Shown: one piece after another, positions 1 to 12,273 of the stretch | Position numbering within the stretch: position 1 is the first letter of the stretch | Layout of the letters: each line of letters starts with the position of its first letter | Assembly: GCA_963995505.1 (NCBI GenBank) | Contig: OZ023187.1 | Span: forward strand, 2,735,501 to 2,799,500 | Length of the DNA: 64,000 nucleotides | Reading direction: 5' to 3' | Source: Hypericum androsaemum | Lineage: Eukaryota; Streptophyta; Magnoliopsida; Malpighiales; Hypericaceae | Notes under the pieces: model-generated | Told to the model about the DNA's origin: nothing | Seen by the model: only the letters and a program-made list of their open reading frames with translations | Databases searched by the model: none | Program-made: the position numbers and the translations under genes

Positions 1-1299
1 CAAATTTTGAACTTTTGTTCGAAGCTACATCCCATACCATGTTAGGAATCAAGTTTGAGTACGATGAGTAGGGACGTGTAGGAACAACACCCTGGGTTGT
101 TTAGGTTAGTGGTTGCACTTGGTAGATTATACTAGCGGCATTGATGAGTGACCTCGTGAGATTTTAGAGCCGAAGGAGGAGACAACCGTCTTCGCATAGC
201 ATGAGGTGCCTACATTGCTCCGGTCATCGGGTTTCATGCCATCACTTGGTACCGTTTTGGTGGTGTGGGTGTAAGTGACAGGACGGGGGCCATCTTTGAT
301 ATTGAGCCTAGAGCCTTAGAGCCGAAAACCCTTTATATCCTTTGTTTAAACCCGTTGAGCTTGAACTTTTTCTTTGAAATATTATACGTAAGCCAATATG
401 TAAGCCCTATATCCACAATCTTACCCACCTTTGATCACTTTGGTCCGAGGATGCATTAGGTCTTAATCTTTGGGGTATTATTGTAAGGGTCCATTTGATA
501 GAATAGCTTGGGAATAAACAATGGGGGTAATGGGTAGAATTGAGGCCGATAAAGAAGCCGAGACCAGTTGCCTTTGATGTGTAATGTGCTGAATGCATGA
601 GATTGAGTAAGGTTGTGAAAAGAAAGAAAGAAAAAAAGAAAAGTGAAGAAAAAGAAGAAGAAAAAAGTGAAGAAAGTGATGAAAAAGGGAATGTGAAAGT
701 TGGAAATGGAACAAACGTTGAATGATGGAAAGTGGAAAGTTTGGAAAGAGGTTGGAAACTGAATAAATGGCACGGCTCGAGCTAAGTGGTCAATAGGATT
801 TGGGTGTAATCTTGGGATGAGTGCATATTAGATATAGTGTGAGGTATTTAGAGTAGACGAGAGCTAGAACATTTTTGTGAGCTCCTCGGCCGGGTGGTTT
901 AGCTACCTCCCACATATATTATCCTCACCTGACCTTAACCCCATTACAACCCAATGAAAAGTCCCCTTGATCATGAGCCCCACATTTATCGAGGCACCAC
1001 TAAGTGAGACGTATGAAACTTTGAGATCCCGGACGTGTACGCGAGTGATAGGTAGTTGACTACTCATATATGTGAGCTTAAAATTTTGAACCTCTGAGTG
1101 GTCAACCCTCTAGTGTAATCTACTAAGTGCAAAAACTGGGTTAAACCATCAAGGATGCGGTGTCTACACGTTCTTACTCCTTGTGCTCATGTAAGTGAAC
1201 TACTTGGTTATGGGGTAGTGTTTTAATAAGAGTTTGAAAGTTTGGGGTGTGTCTGATGCGCCTTACTTGAGGACAAGCAAGGAAATAAGTGTGGGGGTG
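1..1299 (+). mobile_element. 3' internal part of a Ty3/gypsy-like LTR retrotransposon (truncated by window edge)
   Basis: No long open frame is present. The stretch ends in a purine-rich tract, AAGTGTGGGGGTG, at 1288-1300, immediately before a sequence that begins TGATGAG and behaves as an LTR. The phrase around 1265-1300 (a GAGGACAAGCAA block followed by the G-rich tract) is typical of the 3' end of large plant gypsy elements (Tat/Athila-like); that family link is recall, not a search. ORFs around 456-773 are low-complexity A/G-rich sequence and are not credible genes. The body of the element lies off the left edge. Confidence 0.5.
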
Positions 1300-2708
1300 T
1301 GATGAGTGTGTAAACGCTCAGTTATTTGCTAAGTAGTTTGTATATTTAAGTCGTTGTTCCGTTTGTTTTATTCTCACTCTATTAAGTTTTTGGTTGTTTT
1401 AATGCTTTCGTATGATGGAGTGGACTTTTACCGTTCGTGATGTATTTTGTTAGGAATTTGGAGCGGTTCGTGGGCACGTGGATCAAGGGTTGGACGACAG
1501 AACGACGCAAGCGATCGCTAGTCGAGCTCCCCGTCGCCAGTTAGTGAACTAGCGACCGCTAGTCGGGAGTTACAGAGATTTGCGAAGACGCGAACTGGAG
1601 GCCGCAAGTCAACTAGCGGTCGCTAGTTCGCCCAAGGCAGCTTTAGTCGGGCTTCCTATTTAATTGTGATTTCAGATTCGCTTAAGGAATTATTCGACTT
1701 TTAGCCTCCTGTTTCGACTTTAGGACTTAAGTTATAATATTTTATATTGTTACTTGACCGACAAGACTTCCAATTTAGCTTAACCTCCTCTAGGTTTTCC
1801 CAATTTCGAGAAAAACTTTTGGCTATATATATGCCATAGCCTATACGGTTCGGACAGTTTTATATACTACGGCAACGGGGCACAGCTTGGAGCTTAATAA
1901 AAAGTCACGATTCCAATTAACTACGGGGAGAAGGGTTGGCAAGGCTTGATCATCACGACTAAGCTTTCTCTACCTCTATCTTTATGTTAATTGCTATCAT
2001 GTTCTTCGTTAATCTATTGTGCTTTGTTAACATGCTTAGCGAGTAGTTCTCTTGCGAGTGCGATGCCCTAATTATGTGATTACTCGTCTATGTTAGCTAT
2101 GGTTTGATTATCTTTCGTAGTAGTTGTCAATTGATGATCTTAATGCTTAATCTAACTTGATCACTTAGATTATGATTTTAGTTGATAATAATGGACCGGA
2201 AGGCATTAGAATCAACGGAAGAGTCAATTGACATGTCTTAAAGTATTAATGAGGAATCTTGATACCAAGGGATAACCCGATAGGAGTTAACTTCATAATT
2301 GAGTTTAGTTTAATTCTTGGTCTAATTAATGAGCGGAAGCGTTGATTAGTAATCATGAACTACTCTAGCTTAGTTTTGTCACCCTAATGAGCGGAAGCGT
2401 TAGGGAGATGCATTAGAACACTCCGGGTACTAGTTAGAACTTCATAAAAACCATAGTCTCGACATAGATGGGTAGCCCATAAGGGTATCGTGCTCGTTTA
2501 TCTCCATTGATTTATAACTCGTCTTTTATTTGCGTTTTCGATCTCGTTTATTTACTTGCGACCTTTCACAACGTTATAAAACTTTAATTTTCCTGCTTCA
2601 CATAATTATTTGCCTTGATTTAGTGTTCAACCCTCAGTTCTAAGAACCTTACTTACCACGATACTATTTGCTTGTGCGTTTAATTGCTTATCAATTTTGC
2701 GTACATCA
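1300..2708 (+). repeat. 3' LTR of the gypsy-like element
   Basis: Starts TGATGAGTG directly after a polypurine tract and ends ...GCGTACATCA, so it has TG...CA borders. The sequence after the end has no tRNA primer-binding site, which fits a 3' LTR. Inside are near-palindromic blocks ACTAGCGACCGCTAGT (1548-1563) and AACTAGCGGTCGCTAGTT (1611-1628), plus a related GCGATCGC copy near 1511. A twice-repeated phrase AATGAGCGGAAGCGTT occurs near 2327 and 2386. The 5' LTR is outside the window, so the borders rest on motif logic only. Confidence 0.5.
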
Positions 2709-3167
2709 ATTGTATATCAATATCATGACACAAAATATGTAAATCTTTGAATTTGATATAATTTTTTTCTCATTTTGTAATTTATCTATTTTAAACTAAT
2801 ATTAGTCGGCAAGTGTCCTTTTGCATGAGAAAGGTAAATCCTTGCAAATATACACCAGTCCTCTTGAAGGAAAAGGCTACAAAATTGCACCCGCTTTATG
2901 ACTAGGCAGTGACATGTTACCCTAAGATTCCTGACGCTTGTAACCCAAAAATTAAAAAGTGAAAAAAGGAAAAAAAGACCAATCTTATCGTCACTACAGA
3001 ATAATATAAAAATTTTCAACATATTTCGTCCTCAATTATTTGTACTATAATTTTTAAAGAGATCACTCATCGTAAAATTACCCTAGATCAAGCTTAGTTA
3101 ACTTGATAATTCTAAAAGATGCACCCAACGATATAAGTATTACACGTCGCCCCTTTCTGTCTTGCTC
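2709..3167. other. AT-rich intergenic sequence upstream of CYP707A
   Basis: No coding potential was recognised. It separates the LTR from the P450 promoter and presumably holds distal promoter sequence. Confidence 0.5.
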
Positions 3168-3175
3168 TATATAAA
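3168..3175 (+). promoter_or_regulatory. TATA box of CYP707A
   Basis: TATATAAA lies 64 bp upstream of the ATG at 3239, with a short 5' leader between them. Spacing and sequence fit a plant core promoter. Confidence 0.65.
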
Positions 3176-3210
3176 GCCAGCCACCTTCCGCAAATCACCA
3201 AGTTCCCTTC

Positions 3211-3232
3211 CTCTCTCTCTCTCTCTCTCTCT
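3211..3232 (+). repeat. (CT)11 microsatellite in the CYP707A 5'UTR
   Basis: Twenty-two bases of uninterrupted CT lie just before the start codon. Pyrimidine repeats are common in plant 5' leaders and are often length-polymorphic. Confidence 0.9.
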
Positions 3233-3238
3233 AAATTA

Positions 3239-6200
3239 ATGGAAGAAACCAAATCACAAGCAATGGAGGTGTCAACAATGGCTTATAATATCCCTTTCTT
3301 CTGTATAATTTTAGTAGTTCTCCTCCTTCTCCTTCTCCTCCAATGGAACCATAAACGCCCTCAGGGCAAGCTCCTCCCACCTGGCTCAATGGGCTGGCCT
3401 TATATTGGAGAGACCCTCAAGCTCTACACAGAGAACCCAAATTCCTTCTTCTCCAATAGGCAGAAACGGTACGTCTCGAGTCCTTGAAAATGTAACCGTA
3501 ATTTAGAAATTATAAGTTTGAGTACTGAAAATACAACTTTGTTTTATACTCTTTGTATGACTTTAAATATAGATTAGTCGATTTTGTAAGTTCCCGACCG
3601 TTTCGATTTTGTAGGTACGGGGACGTGTTCAAGACACACATACTGGGGTGTCCCTGTGTGATGATTTCGAGCCCGGAGGCAGCAAGGGAGGTGCTGGTTT
3701 CCCGGGCTCATTTGTTCAGGCCAACTTACCCGCCGAGTAAAGAGAAGCTAATAGGGCCAGAGGCTATTTTCTTCCACCAGGGATCTTACCATTCCAGGCT
3801 CAAGAGCTTGGTCCAGGCCTCGTTCCTACCATCCGCCATTAGAGGGTCGGTCTCCGAGATCGAGAGAATCGTCCTCGATTTCTTACCCACTTGGACCAAC
3901 TCCAAAGTCAACACCCTACACGAAATGAAGAAGGTATGCAAAGGTTGAGAAATATTTTGTTCATAAAATTCAAACTCGATATATATTATTTAAGAAAATT
4001 TAAACTCGTTAACATTTAGACCAACTCGGGTTTGTTTGGTTTTGGCGTGGCAGTATGCCTTTGATGTGGCAATGATTTCAGCCTTTGGGGAGAAGAAGGA
4101 TAAGGAATTGGAAGGAATCAAGCAGCTCTATCATTGCTTGGAAAAGGGTTACAACTCAATGCCTTTGGATTTGCCTGGAACCCCTTTTCACAAAGCAGTG
4201 AAAGTAAGTATATATACAACCACCAAGGAATTATATAGATAAATTTTTATTTAAAATTTTCGTATACAACCCAAAATTTTAAAATAATGAATCATCATTC
4301 TCCTTCAAACGAAAAACGGAATTCATCAAGTTGAAGTTTGCACGATTGTGGCTTGGCTAATATGCGATGAAACAATGATCGTGTGAGTACAACAATGGTA
4401 CGAGATCAACCCGTTTTTATACCATGTTAAAATCTTGATACCAAACACGATTTAAGAAAAGGAGTAGGTCAATTTTTCAGATAATCTTAACATTAGGCGT
4501 AAAGATTAATAAACCCTCTTAGGTATTGTTTATTGTGCTTTCCTTCTCCTTGTCATAATCTCAAATTTCTCAAAAACTTTAAGGTACTGGGTTAGTGAAC
4601 GGCTTGATAAATTATACATGTATTCAAGTTTATACACCATTAATAACATAATGACACATGTTTGATGGTTTTGTTTGGGAATTAATCAAGGCTAGGGGTC
4701 TGCTAAATGAGATACTAAAGAAGCTAATAGCGAAGAGGAGGCAAAGTGGCGATCCTCAAGCAGGAGGAGGGTTGCTTGGAATCCTGTTGGGAGCTAAAGA
4801 CGAGAAGATTAATCGGCTCAATGACGACCAAATTGCGGATAACATCATCGGAGTTATCTTCGCTGCCCATGACACGACGGCTAGTGTCCTGACTTGGGTT
4901 CTCAAGTTTCTTCATGACAACGACGAGCTGCTGGATTCTGTCACGGTAAATTTAGCGTTTGTTCATATTCTGAAAGTTGGTGCTTAGTTTGGCGTCTCGT
5001 TGAATATCTTCGTCGAATACATAAATCAAGTTCTAAAAAATTTTAGACGAGTTAAAAATATATTTGAATACTATATAATTGAAACTAAACGATATATTCA
5101 TATCTGAACATTTTATTTACTTTTAGGTGGAGGGAGAGAATTTAAAGTTTTCTTGTTTTAGGGAAATCTTCTACTTTGGTCCAAATGTTTTTAAATAATT
5201 ATAAATTAGCCCTTATCGTGCACGGTGTAAAAAATCAAGACGATAATGACTCATAATGCATAATCTCGTTTGAAAATTTCCCAACTCAAGGAATTATTAC
5301 GAATTGAATTCCAATGGAGCTACTGTTGAATTCGCAGAGGGAGCAAGAAGAAATTAGAAAGAAACTTGTAGAGGAAAAACGAAGTCTTACGTGGATAGAC
5401 ACAAGACGAATGCCCTTTACGAATCGGGTAAATATCAGAATCGATCCTGAAATTAAAGTTTGACATATTACGTTCTAGATAGTACCAAACTGATTTTTTT
5501 TAACTGTAGTCACTAAATTGATAATTTTTCCAGGTGATCCAAGAAACATTGAGGGCAGCTAGTATACTCTCATTTACATTTAGAGAAGCTGTTGAAGATG
5601 TTGAATTTGAAGGCTTCGTCATCCCTAAAGGATGGAAGGTTCTCCCTCTCTTCAGAAGCATCCACCATTCACCAAATTTCTTCCCTCATCCTGAAAAATT
5701 TGATCCGTCAAGATTCGAGGTAAGCCCACTATGATCAACTGACAATTAATCAATGTAGTCAGTTCAGTTAGTGTCATGATACTTGTAATCGACTTTTCCT
5801 ATAAATCAAACATGTGACTTATATATTTCTAGACTTCTGCGTCAAGTTTAATTAAATTTTGGATGTGAAATTCTATGGCCGTAAATCCCATAAGAGGGTG
5901 AGTCAGGTCCAACGTAGAACCCTATCTTGATTCCTCGGGTAGATCAAATTTATGAGGTTAAAAATGGTCAAATTATCCCTTAGGGATCAAGAATCACCTA
6001 CGTCATTTTCGATTTTCTTTGGCCATTTGAAAGTCCTCGTTTTTAAACAGGATACCACAAAGTTTGATTCGAATAATTATGAAAAATCTTCGTGGGAATC
6101 GAATCCCGTGAGCTACCTTTTGGAAGGTTGCATGAAACATTTCAACAACACACAATTAATAACCACTGACCATCTCTCGATTTTTGTAATCCAGATATTT

Positions 6201-7801
6201 TTGATTTAGTTAATTAATTAATTAGGAATTTTGTATATTAATAATTGGCCTGTGTGCGACTGTGAAGGTGCCACCAAGGCCATACACGTACATGCCATTT
6301 GGGAATGGGGTCCACTCGTGTCCAGGCAGTGAGCTAGCCAAGCTTGAGACACTGATTCTACTTCACCATCTCACTACAACTTACAGGTCAGCCCTCCTCT
6401 CTTTGTTACCCTGCCTTTTTTCTTCTATGTTGCGGGTGTGTAGATGATCTACACTTATAAACGGTCTCACGGTTCTCGTTCACATGGTCTTTGATCGGCG
6501 GATTTCTTGTTATCAGGTCTCCTAGGTTCTTAACCAAAACCCCAAAAGTTGTAGTGAATAGAAATTCGTTGTTAGGTCAATTTCAACTTGTACAAAAGAA
6601 GTAACGATTTGGGCCTTGGAAAAAGTTCGATTCCAAATATATATGACATATGACATGGTTGTTTACTTGATAAGATTATTCCTCCGTATACGGAACTCTC
6701 GTAATACATCAGAATTAATATCCGCCAAAAGAATTACTGAAGAGATATTAATATCAGTCATTTTCTATTGTACAATCCCGACCCAGTATGGACAAAAGGA
6801 TCCGTACACTTGTGTCTCGAAATAGAAATACAGGCTGGAAATTTTGGGATGTCAATTTAATAATGCCACGGTAGGCTCTGGCTGTGTGAATGGGATAATA
6901 TACACTTTATAGATAAGTCTCGGGTGTTCATAGTCGAGCAACAACATGCCCTATTTAAAAGTGATTCTTATAACGATTTTGTGGTTGACTTTGTGTTTGG
7001 AACCATTATTAATTGTGGTCCTAATTGTAGGGTTTTCCTTCGGCTGTGGCCGTATTTAATAATGGTCCCAAGGGGCGATCACAAGGAGATTTCTTGTGTC
7101 TTTCTCTACGTGACATTAATGAATTATGAAAATACAAACTAGAGATCCTAGCAAACGGATCTCCAAATCCTTGGAAAGATTCCATTTGAGTTTCAGTGTT
7201 AGTAGGTTGTAAATTATACTGGTAGCATAATAGTTGCTACCAGATTGTCGTCTTACTACCTAAGCCAAAAACACGGTCTCGCACGACTCTCGTTTCATAG
7301 TATAAGAAGTAAGATGTTTATGTTTATATCAGCACATGATACAACTGTGCCTTAAGTTTCGTTTAAGGGGTGGTGTTGGAGTTTAATCCCATATTCTACC
7401 TAGGATGGACTTGTCACCATGGCCGCTGGCAAGTAAAATTGACACATGGACCCTGGTACTCCACAATTTTCTTCTAATTGCACATATGGGCCTAAAATGG
7501 GCCATATACAATTGCAGTTAAACTGGACAATTATCTGTTAAAAATAGGAAACTTTTTTATGAATAAAATATTTCATTACATCAAAGTATTTACGCGAAAG
7601 TAAACGTACGGAATGTAATTATGCTCTTATTGTTCCTTGAAGATGGTGAATTATTCTAATAATAACTCACAATGTAATTTGTTTTTCTTTTTCAGGTGGG
7701 AAGTTGTGGGAGAAGAGGATGGGATACAGTATGGTCCATTCCCGGTACCTAAAGGAGGATTGCCTATAAAAGTGATTCCAAGGAGCAAGCAACCAATTTG
7801 A
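3239..7801 (+). CDS. CYP707A: Abscisic acid 8'-hydroxylase, cytochrome P450 CYP707A family
   Basis: Family role: an ER-bound P450 that hydroxylates abscisic acid at C-8', the main step of ABA breakdown. Eight exons splice in frame with GT-AG borders: 3239-3468, 3615-3933, 4054-4203, 4691-4945, 5338-5427, 5534-5719, 6268-6386 and 7696-7801, giving 484 residues. Seen in the protein: an N-terminal hydrophobic anchor (about residues 16-34), a proline-rich PPGSMGWPYIGET hinge, I-helix AAHDTTAS (291-298), K-helix ETLR (352-355), and heme loop FGNGVHSCPG with the Cys ligand at about 428. The conserved blocks match CYP707A closely. I chose the first in-frame ATG after the CT-rich leader; a second ATG at codon 9 is possible. 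Intron 3 holds a decayed TRIM copy and intron 7 is long (about 1.3 kb). The gene appears intact. Its 3' end converges with the next gene, 245 bp away. Confidence 0.93.
4250..4450 (-). repeat. Decayed TRIM relic in CYP707A intron 3
   Basis: Diverged, but similar along its length to the interior and LTR start of the intact TRIM at 56980-57351. Shared phrases include CAACAATGG..CGAGATCAA (near 4390) and ATACCATGTTAAAATCT (near 4421). Alignment was by eye, so the limits are approximate. Confidence 0.5.
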
Positions 7802-8046
7802 TACTATCAATGGGAAAAAAAAAACCAAATGTAATTTATCATCCAAGAGTCTCTTGTAATTAGTCAGCATTCCAAAATGTGTACGTTGGCTAGTTAATAT
7901 CAATGGCAAGTTCATGTCCAATGTGCAAAAACAAACTACTCCTGATCATAAGATTCATGAGAAAATCAGACACTAGCCGTACCGACAAACTCTCATCACC
8001 GTGTTTTAACACAACTGCATTTCCGGGTTATACCAGTGAGATTGCT
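7802..8046. other. Shared 3' flank of two convergent genes
   Basis: Holds the 3'UTRs of CYP707A (+) and of the methyltransferase-like gene (-). No separate gene is seen. Confidence 0.6.
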
Positions 8047-9246
8047 CTAGTATATCCAAGGAATAAGCTTATACCGAACCTTACTCTTATACTCGAGGTA
8101 ATGCTCCTTGAAAATCTCAATCATCAAAGCCTCCTCCAGCTGCGCCTTCTGCTCGTAATACAACAAGCACACTGCTACCACAATGAGCAAGCTCATTGGT
8201 GCACGAAGGGAAGCAAAATAAGTTGCAAACAGAAGCATAGCGGACGAGTATATCGGGTGTCGGACCCATCTGTATGGCCCGAATTGCACAACATGAGTAG
8301 GCTCCACCACCTTCTCCGAGTACTTGGCAAGGTACAACGTAGCACGATAATGCATTTGGATTGTCCCAAATATCAAAATCCAAATCCCCAAGTTGCTCCA
8401 TCCGCCAGGAACAAGATGCAGCTCGGGCCCTTCGAAAGCAGCAAGCCAATGAGCAATGCTGACCCCGAAACAGAACAAACCCTGCTGCCATCCAGGCGGG
8501 GCTACGTCCCATTTGGGGTCGTGCGCACGCGGGCAACAATCGCCATACATCCGCTTCCTCACGCTGACATTGAGGAAAAAGAAGTAGTGGTACACAAAGA
8601 AGAACACAACGGGCCAGCCATCGAGGTATCCATTAAAATGGGCAGGTGGAACCAAAGTCAGCCAGGTAACCACCGAAATAACAACACCAATCTGCTCGAA
8701 GATGGTAGCTTTACCCGATGAATGCCTATAGAAGCCGTACAATCCATATGCCCCAATCGCAACAGCCGCAAACCAAGGCCAGAACAGCCAGGTCCAGCTA
8801 AAGTACACCCAAAAGAAAGGGTCCAACACCAAATTCACAGCCCGCTTGACACCAGCAACCGCAACCGACACGACAGCAGACCATTTAACCACATCCAGAG
8901 GTCTCAACTGCAAAAGGGTACCCCTCACATTGTCAAAGGTAACACCTTTGAATAACTTCAGCAACGAGCTGAAGCTTGCAGGAGCATCATCAGAACTCGA
9001 CGAGCACCGGACGTGGAGTTTGACGCCAGCCCTCCTCGTATTCGGGATCGGAAGGGATAGGGGAGACCGGAACGGATGTGTTAAGGAGGCCTTGAGGGCT
9101 GTAAGGCGGGATTCGGGGTGCGGGAGATGGGCCGGAAGGTGTTTGATGAAATGCCTGAGAGAAGAGTCTCGGGTGACGTCGTGTGCCACTGGTGCGAGAC
9201 GAAACGGCCGCGTTGTGGAGCGTGGGAGTAGAGGCGGAGATTCCAT
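8047..9246 (-). CDS. Plastid membrane protein with isoprenylcysteine/phospholipid methyltransferase-like domain
   Basis: A single uninterrupted 399-codon frame without introns. The first roughly 75 residues are rich in Ser, Arg, Pro and Leu with few acidic residues, and end near VRCSSSS, as in a chloroplast transit peptide. Residues about 115-370 contain several hydrophobic helices. The C-terminal part has the ICMT/PEMT-like signature GPYRWVRHPIY, then a membrane pair, then a conserved tail with EEAL, HYLEY and YKLIPWIY. In this family the RHPxY and downstream acidic residues help bind S-adenosylmethionine; the substrate of the plant plastid members is not known to me. The methyltransferase role is inferred. 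Large antisense frames over the same bases (such as 7903-8721 on +) are shadows. Confidence 0.82.
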   Translation of the reverse strand: MESPPLLPRSTTRPFRLAPVAHDVTRDSSLRHFIKHLPAHLPHPESRLTALKASLTHPFRSPLSLPIPNTRRAGVKLHVRCSSSSDDAPASFSSLLKLFKGVTFDNVRGTLLQLRPLDVVKWSAVVSVAVAGVKRAVNLVLDPFFWVYFSWTWLFWPWFAAVAIGAYGLYGFYRHSSGKATIFEQIGVVISVVTWLTLVPPAHFNGYLDGWPVVFFFVYHYFFFLNVSVRKRMYGDCCPRAHDPKWDVAPPGWQQGLFCFGVSIAHWLAAFEGPELHLVPGGWSNLGIWILIFGTIQMHYRATLYLAKYSEKVVEPTHVVQFGPYRWVRHPIYSSAMLLFATYFASLRAPMSLLIVVAVCLLYYEQKAQLEEALMIEIFKEHYLEYKSKVRYKLIPWIY

Positions 9247-9770
9247 CGGAAGGATTATATGAGATTGATTAAGGCATTAATCTCCGGGGAGAACGATGGT
9301 TGCTAGTGGCGGAGCTTCTATAGCTCCTGTGCCGGCCTGCTAGTTACATGTGTTACATCTCAAGTGGCCGTTCTACAAAATAATTTTTAGTCTTTTTTAT
9401 ACCACCCGTTATTCGGTTCACTCGATCGACATAATCTATATTTAAAATGGGTATAATCTTTAAAAAAAGTCTACCAATAAATATTTAATAATGTTCTATG
9501 GAAATAAATTTTATCATGGATTCAAAGTGCGACCAGGAGTTCCAACTCTATGATTTTTATTGATTAAATAATATATATATTTGGTAGAATTGATTAAATA
9601 ATATTGAATTACTCGAAAAACTTTGTTAGAAATTTTCTGGAAAAAGAGAAATTTTCTATTTTTCTTTCATTTCAGGCAAAATACAATCGGGGCTACTTCA
9701 AACACGAAACGAGCAATTTTATGATAGTCCAAATTACTATGTTTTTTATGATAATCAATTTTATGGATTG
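9247..9770. other. Promoter/5' flank of the minus-strand gene and AT-rich spacer
   Basis: Upstream sequence of the minus-strand gene, followed by AT-rich DNA up to the LINE fragment. No other gene is recognised. Confidence 0.45.
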
Positions 9771-9778
9771 GTTGCCTG

Positions 9779-12165
9779 ATGAGTTGTATCACTTTCACCT
9801 CTTATAGCATTTTATTTAACGGGCAACCTCTTCCTTGGTTTAATGCCGCTAAAGGTCTTCGTCAGGGGGACCTTTTATCTCTCTTTTTGTTTCTCTTTAT
9901 CTCTGATACTTTTGCACATTATTTTAACCACGCTCGTCTTGCAGGTCATATTCGGGGGTTTTAATTTAGTCGTTCCTGCCCTTCTATTTCACATATTCTT
10001 TTTGCAGATGACACTCTCCTTTTTGGCAAAGCGACTATTCCCGAAGCTACCATGCTCAAGTCCCTCTTGAATAACTTCTCCAGCTCTACAGGTCAAGCCA
10101 TTAACTTCCACAAATCGTCCGTCTGTTTTGCTAAAAGGGAGCTGGCCGATACCAAACTTGCCATCTCCACCATTCTTGGCATGCCTTTAATGCATCCGGG
10201 TGACAAATATCTCGGCCTTCCCTCCTTTTGGGGTTCCAAATCTGATGCTTTAAACTTCATTTTTGAGCGGATGTGGAACAAGGCCCAAAGTTGGAAGTCT
10301 CGTCTTCTTTCTTTGGCTGGGCGTGAAACTTTAATTAAATCTATTTTATATGTTATCCCTTGCTACGTTATGCAGTGTCTCTCTTTTTCGCCTGCCTTTT
10401 GCTCCAAGATGAACAGCCTTATTGCTAGATTCTGGTGGTCCGGTGATGTTGGCTCGAAGAAGGTCCATTAGTTGAGTTGGCACAAACTCACTTCTTTCAA
10501 GCTTTCAGGTGGCTTGGGATTTAAGGACTTGCATCTTTTTAACACTGCTCTCTTGTCTAAACAGGTTTGGAGGCTACTTTCTAACCATTCCTCGCTTTGC
10601 TTCCGGATTTTAAAAGGCATGTACTTCCCTTCTACTGATATGCTGGAGGCTAAGAAGGGACCTCGTCCTTCCTGGGTCTGGTCTAGCTTATTTACTGGTT
10701 TGCAGGCTTTAAAAGATGGATTCCTTTTCAAGATTGGAGATGGCATGAACACTTCTATCTGGAAGGATCCGTGGATCCCTGACATTCCGGGTTCTATCCC
10801 AGCCTCGCCTCCCTGTCGCCCTCAAAACATCAACACCATCGCTGACCTCCTTTGTATGTCCACAAGAAGCTGGAATACTAATTTGGAGCAGCAAATATTT
10901 ACTCCGGTCGAAAGGGATGCTATTTTGCGCATCTGTGTCCCTAGGGCTGCTAGGGTGGATCGCATTATTTGGCATCACGCTGTGGATGGTATCTTCACGA
11001 TCAAAAAGGGCTACCATGTTCTTAAATCTCAATCTTCCTCTTTTGACCCTCCAATCTTTCTGTCTCCCCATATTATTGCAGGCTTTTAGGCCAAACTCTG
11101 GAAGGTTAAGGCCCATCCGAGGATCCTTCACTTTATTTGAAGAGCTGCAAGAAATGGGCTCCCTATCTCTCTTAATTTTCATCAAAGGAGCCTCTCATCT
11201 TTTGCACTCTGCCGTATTTGTAACTTGCAGGAGGAATCAACTATTCACATGTTATTTGATTGGCCCCACTCTCGTGCTACTTGGCTTCACAGCCCTTTTG
11301 GCACCTGTTTTGATCCTGCTATTCACTCAGATTTTATTTCTTGGATCTCTTCTATCTTCATTTTGCATTGCTCTTTGTCCTCTATTCACCTTATTTCTCT
11401 TGCTGCTTATTTATGTTGGGGAATTTGGAACTCTAGGAACAAGCTTCTTTTCGAAGATGTTCCCCCTAATCCTTCTTCCACTTTTATCCAGGCTGCTTAC
11501 TTAAGCCGGTAATTTTTGCAGGCATCCAGGTCCGATGCCACCTACTTGATTGATGGGATCCGCTGCTCGTCGGGGCCTTGCTCTTCCGGTTGGAGATCTG
11601 CTCCTGGGACCTCTCTCGCTGCTAATCCAAGTAATCACTCTTCGTGGTCTGCTCCACCTATCGGAATCACGAAGATCAATTGTAACGCCTCCTGGGTCAG
11701 AGTTTTCCTCCCATCCGGGATCGCTTTCGTTGCTAGAAACACTAAAGGCCTTCTTCTCGAAGGCCATTCAGACACCATCTTCGCATCCTCGTCACTTGAG
11801 GCCGAGCTTATGGCAATCCATCTCTTCATCCAGTTTGTGCGTCGTGCCTTCTCCGGTACTGCCACAGTTATTGAGACAGATTGTTTGCTTGCTCACACAG
11901 CTTTATCCTCTCATCTGCCTCATGTCGGTTGGCGATTAGACTCCCTTGTCTCGGATCTCCGAGAGGACCTCAACTCCTTATCACTTTGTTCCCTTAATCT
12001 TGTCCCTCGACTTCAGAACCAGGTTGCAGACTGGGTTTGTCGTTCGACTAGATTAGGTTTACTTCCTAGTGATTGGATTTCTTCTCCTCCTGCTTGTCTT
12101 GATAGACTTTTATTCTCTGACTTTCCTATTTGAGATATATTATATGTGGTTCTGTTCTAAAAAAA
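9779..12165 (+). pseudogene. 5'-truncated, broken L1-type LINE (reverse transcriptase, zf-RVT, RNase H)
   Basis: Frames in succession encode the C-terminal half of a plant L1 ORF2. Reverse transcriptase motifs include GLRQGD near 9855 and FADDTLLFGK near 10003. The thumb/connection region and a zf-RVT-like stretch follow (10470-11510). An RNase H domain follows (about 11640-12090, with ETDCLLAH and NQVADW). Stops and frameshifts separate the pieces: a TAG after 10471, and shifts near 9970, 11090 and 11510. The 5' half (endonuclease) is absent. Homology ends in an A-run, TTCTAAAAAAAA (12156-12165), which is the expected 3' end. The element is dead. Confidence 0.88.
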
Positions 12166-12243
12166 ATACTATGTTTTTTTTAAGTTAACCAAACTACTAT
12201 GTTGGGCTATAGTTAAAAATGACTGTATTAGAAGTTAACAAAT

Positions 12244-12273
12244 AGGTATATACTTTCTAAAAAAAGGTATATA
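12244..12273 (+). mobile_element. Ultra-short A-tailed insertion with 9-bp direct repeats
   Basis: AGGTATATA (12244-12252), then CTTTCTAAAAAA (12253-12264), then AGGTATATA again (12265-12273). The layout matches a target-primed insertion with target-site duplication, with only 12 nt inserted. Tandem slippage is an alternative for this short repeat. Confidence 0.4.

Noticed and set aside
456..773. 105-codon Phe-rich minus-strand frame
   Set aside because: It is the translation of an A/G-rich low-complexity stretch in retrotransposon sequence.
7903..8721. 272-codon plus-strand frame
   Set aside because: It lies antisense to the conserved minus-strand methyltransferase-like gene, has no recognisable domain, and reflects that gene's codon composition.
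12166..12207. Further short insertion: TACTATG repeats around TTTTTTTTAAGTTAACC
   Set aside because: The direct repeat is only 7 bp and the region is T/A-rich, so slippage or chance cannot be excluded.
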